Part shown: positions 62,088-64,000 of the stretch, piece after piece
Numbering within the stretch: the stretch's first letter is position 1
Layout of the letters: every line of letters starts with the position of its first letter
DNA from: JANXSS01 sp040385645
Lineage (GTDB): Bacteria; Pseudomonadota; Gammaproteobacteria; Burkholderiales; Burkholderiaceae_D
Direction: 5' to 3'
Assembly (NCBI GenBank): GCA_040385645.1
Contig: JAZKGZ010000013.1
Location: forward strand, 124,001 to 188,000
DNA: 64,000 nucleotides
Program-made: the position numbers and the translations under genes
Notes under the pieces: model-generated
The model's database searches: none
What the model was told of the DNA's origin: nothing
What the model saw: the letters and a program-made list of their open reading frames with translations, nothing else

Positions 62088-63230
62088 TTATGCGCCCAAA
62101 GTTTTAATGGAAGCGAGGGCGGCTTTGTAACGTGGGTCCCGCTGTAGAGTATCCCAGTCTAATGCAGCAGATGTCGGCAGTAGGGCCGCGATACGCTCGG
62201 CGCTGGACGTTCGTCCGGCCACCGGTGGGTGTACGCGCAGGCCAGCCAATAACTGGTCTGCCTTGTCGGGTGAATTACAAATCAAAATCATGTCGCAGCC
62301 AGCATCGAGTGCCGCGTTGCCGGCATCGACCACGGTACCCGCCACGCTGGCACCTTCCATGCTCAGATCGTCACTAAAAATTACACCCTGAAAAGCGAAT
62401 TTCTTGCGTAGCATCGTCAGCCATTTTTTTGAAAATCCTGCCGGATGCTTGTCGACTTTAGGGTAGATCACATGTGCCGGCATCACACCTGCCAAACTCA
62501 GACCCAGCCATTCGTAAGGTGCAGCATCGTCTGCCAGAATTTGTTCCAGCGTGCGGTGGTCGACGGGAACGGCCACGTGGGAGTCGGCTTTGACGAACCC
62601 ATGACCCGGAAAATGCTTGCCGCAATTCGCCATGCCGGTAAGTGCGAGACCGTGGTTGAGACTTTTTGCCAAAGCCGTGACGACTCGCGGATCGCGATGA
62701 AATGCCCGGTCGCCGATGATGCTCGACTCGCCGAAGTCCAGATCGAGTACCGGCGTGAAGCTGAGATCGACGCCGCAGGCGCGCAATTCTGCGCCGAGCA
62801 CGAAGCCGACATCGGTAGCGATGCGCATGGCGGCCAGTACGTCCCGTTCCCACAACGTGCCGAGAGCACGCATCGGCGGCAGCTTGCTGAAGCCATCGCT
62901 CTTGAAACGCTGCACCCGGCCGCCTTCGTGATCGACTGCGATCACCACGCCCGGACGCACGTCGTGGATGGCACGTGTCAGTGCCACGAGTTGCTCACGA
63001 TTCTCATAATTTCGTGCGAACAGAATCACGCCGCCGGTGAGACGATGGCGAATACGTTCCCGATCCTGCTCGTCGAGCATGGTACCAACCACATCGAGCA
63101 TGATCGGCCCCAGCGGCGCTGACGATAATGTCGAGACCGCCGCCGTGGGCACTTCAGATGCAGTAGGTGTTGCCGAGGTCGTGGATTTCATTTCCACTGC
63201 ATCCACAGCCTGGGAATCATGATTGTTCAT
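62088..63230 (-). CDS. nagZ: NagZ, beta-N-acetylglucosaminidase
   Basis: Cytoplasmic peptidoglycan-recycling hydrolase of glycoside hydrolase family 3; in many bacteria its product signals AmpC induction. 380 residues, including a Ser/Thr/Ala-rich N-terminal extension of about 40 residues. The conserved EGGRVQRF, KHFPGHG and DDLSMEG motifs are present, and D in FSDDLSMEG is the expected nucleophile. ATG 63230 overlaps the acpS stop (TGATG-type overlap), implying coupling. Confidence 0.95.
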   Translation of the reverse strand: MNNHDSQAVDAVEMKSTTSATPTASEVPTAAVSTLSSAPLGPIMLDVVGTMLDEQDRERIRHRLTGGVILFARNYENREQLVALTRAIHDVRPGVVIAVDHEGGRVQRFKSDGFSKLPPMRALGTLWERDVLAAMRIATDVGFVLGAELRACGVDLSFTPVLDLDFGESSIIGDRAFHRDPRVVTALAKSLNHGLALTGMANCGKHFPGHGFVKADSHVAVPVDHRTLEQILADDAAPYEWLGLSLAGVMPAHVIYPKVDKHPAGFSKKWLTMLRKKFAFQGVIFSDDLSMEGASVAGTVVDAGNAALDAGCDMILICNSPDKADQLLAGLRVHPPVAGRTSSAERIAALLPTSAALDWDTLQRDPRYKAALASIKTLGA

Positions 63231-63622
63231 TCGTGTTTTTCCACAAGTACGAAGGCCACTGCGTAGTCAGCCTCGTCGGTAATCGAAACCTGCGCGCTCA
63301 GTGCGTGCAAGTGCATATAATCTTTGAGCGCGCCGCTGAAGCTGGCTTGGGGCTTGCCGGTATCGGTATTGACGACTTCCAGCGCATGCCAGCACATCGG
63401 TGGGCGCATACCGAGTCCCAAGGCTTTGGAAAACGCTTCCTTCGCCGCAAAACGTGTGGCAACGAATCGCAGGCCGCGAATCGGGCTGGTCGAACGACGC
63501 CGATGATAGATTGCCGCTTCCGCAGGGCCAAGAATTTTATCCGTAAATCGTTTGCCATGGCGCGCCAGAGCAGCTTCGATGCGGGCGATGCGAACGATAT
63601 CGGTGCCGATACCGTAGATCAT
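63227..63622 (-). CDS. acpS: AcpS, holo-[acyl carrier protein] synthase
   Basis: Transfers 4'-phosphopantetheine from CoA to ACP. 131 residues. The magnesium ligands are D8 in GIGTDIV and E62 in FAAKEAFSKAL. It overlaps pdxJ upstream (TGATG) and nagZ downstream, forming a tightly coupled pdxJ-acpS-nagZ run. Confidence 0.97.
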   Translation of the reverse strand: MIYGIGTDIVRIARIEAALARHGKRFTDKILGPAEAAIYHRRRSTSPIRGLRFVATRFAAKEAFSKALGLGMRPPMCWHALEVVNTDTGKPQASFSGALKDYMHLHALSAQVSITDEADYAVAFVLVEKHE

Positions 63623-64000
63623 CGATGTTCAAACGTGTGCATAGCGGTAGACCGGGCCTGGCTCATCAAGGCTTTCATTTCACCGACGGCCGGCTTCCAC
63701 CCGGCAAACACTGCATGGGCGACGATGGCGTGACCGATATTGAGTTCGCTGATATCGAGGATCGAAGCGATCGCATGGGCATTGGTGTAATGCAGTCCGT
63801 GCCCGGCATTGACCCGCAATCCTTTGGCCGCTCCGTAGGTGGCTGCAACCCGGATTCTTTGCAGCTGGCGCTGCTGCTGCAAAACCGTACCGGCGTCGGC
63901 ATATTGGCCCGTATGCAGTTCGACGACCGTCGCACCTGTAGCAACGGCGGCATCGATCTGCACCGGCTCCGGATCGATGAACAAACTCACACGAATGCCC
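63619..64000 (-). CDS. pdxJ: PdxJ, pyridoxine 5'-phosphate synthase (N-terminal part cut by window edge)
   Basis: Condenses 1-deoxy-D-xylulose 5-phosphate with aminoacetone phosphate in vitamin B6 synthesis. Only the C-terminal 127 or so residues are in the window (family length about 245). RVSLFIDPEPVQI, VELHTGQYAD, GLRVNAGHGLHYTN and ELNIGHAIVAHAVF are typical PdxJ segments. The true start is beyond position 64000; an in-frame GTG at 63990 is internal. The stop overlaps the acpS ATG. Confidence 0.95.
   Translation of the reverse strand, partial: GIRVSLFIDPEPVQIDAAVATGATVVELHTGQYADAGTVLQQQRQLQRIRVAATYGAAKGLRVNAGHGLHYTNAHAIASILDISELNIGHAIVAHAVFAGWKPAVGEMKALMSQARSTAMHTFEHR

Noticed and set aside
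1..64000. CRISPR arrays, insertion sequences, prophage, rRNA or integron
   Set aside because: No regular direct repeats with spacers, no transposase- or integrase-like proteins and no rRNA sequence were seen on either strand.

Overview
The window is chromosomal DNA of a betaproteobacterium, most likely order Burkholderiales and probably close to Oxalobacteraceae. The reasons are the gene orders bamA-skp-lpxD-fabZ-lpxA, rpsB-tsf-pyrH-frr-uppS-cdsA-dxr-rseP and smc-zipA-ligA, the class I PHA synthase with PhaR, and the moderate GC content. The family call is an inference from gene order and protein style. Almost all of it is compact housekeeping sequence; I see no insertion sequence, prophage, integrase, CRISPR array or rRNA operon.

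Layout. 1-13.2 kb (minus strand): translation and envelope genes in the order rpsB, tsf, pyrH, frr, uppS, cdsA, dxr, rseP, bamA, skp, lpxD, fabZ, lpxA (lpxA runs off the left edge). This cluster links ribosome supply to isoprenoid, phospholipid, lipid A and outer-membrane protein assembly. 13.3-17.5 kb (plus): map, glnD and a large-subunit rRNA pseudouridine synthase. 17.5-25.5 kb (minus): smc, zipA, ligA, galU. 25.6-33.5 kb (plus): dapC, dapD, a PilU-type ATPase, dapE, prmB, yheS and arfB. 33.5-36.3 kb: a small exported protein opposite ompR-envZ. 36.4-42.5 kb: a fused ispDF gene, then mfd, serB and a small membrane protein. 42.6-48.2 kb: metC, rimO, phaR, phaC and a small membrane protein. 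48.3-52.4 kb: pgeF, rluD, bamD, yaaA and a lone PIN-domain gene.

52.4-57.2 kb is the least ordinary part. It holds a 513-residue protein I cannot assign, with about five degenerate 36-40-residue units that look like helical-repeat pairs; a FimV-like inner-membrane protein; and a YfcG-type glutathione transferase. Around 57.3-59.5 kb lie tRNA-Leu(UAA), an E. coli-type gshA on the opposite strand, tRNA-Cys(GCA) and tRNA-Gly(GCC). 59.5-64 kb (minus): a translationally coupled run of pdxJ (partial at the right edge), acpS and nagZ, then uvrC and pgsA.

The most notable observations are the orphan repeat protein; the IspD-IspF fusion; gshA lying inside the glyW-cysT-leuZ-like tRNA group; a perfect-consensus promoter for tRNA-Gly whose -35 box contains the pgsA stop codon; an intrinsic terminator between rpsB and tsf together with a long predicted rpsB leader; and short tandem repeats at the 3' ends of several unrelated genes (lpxD, dapD, gshA, uvrC).
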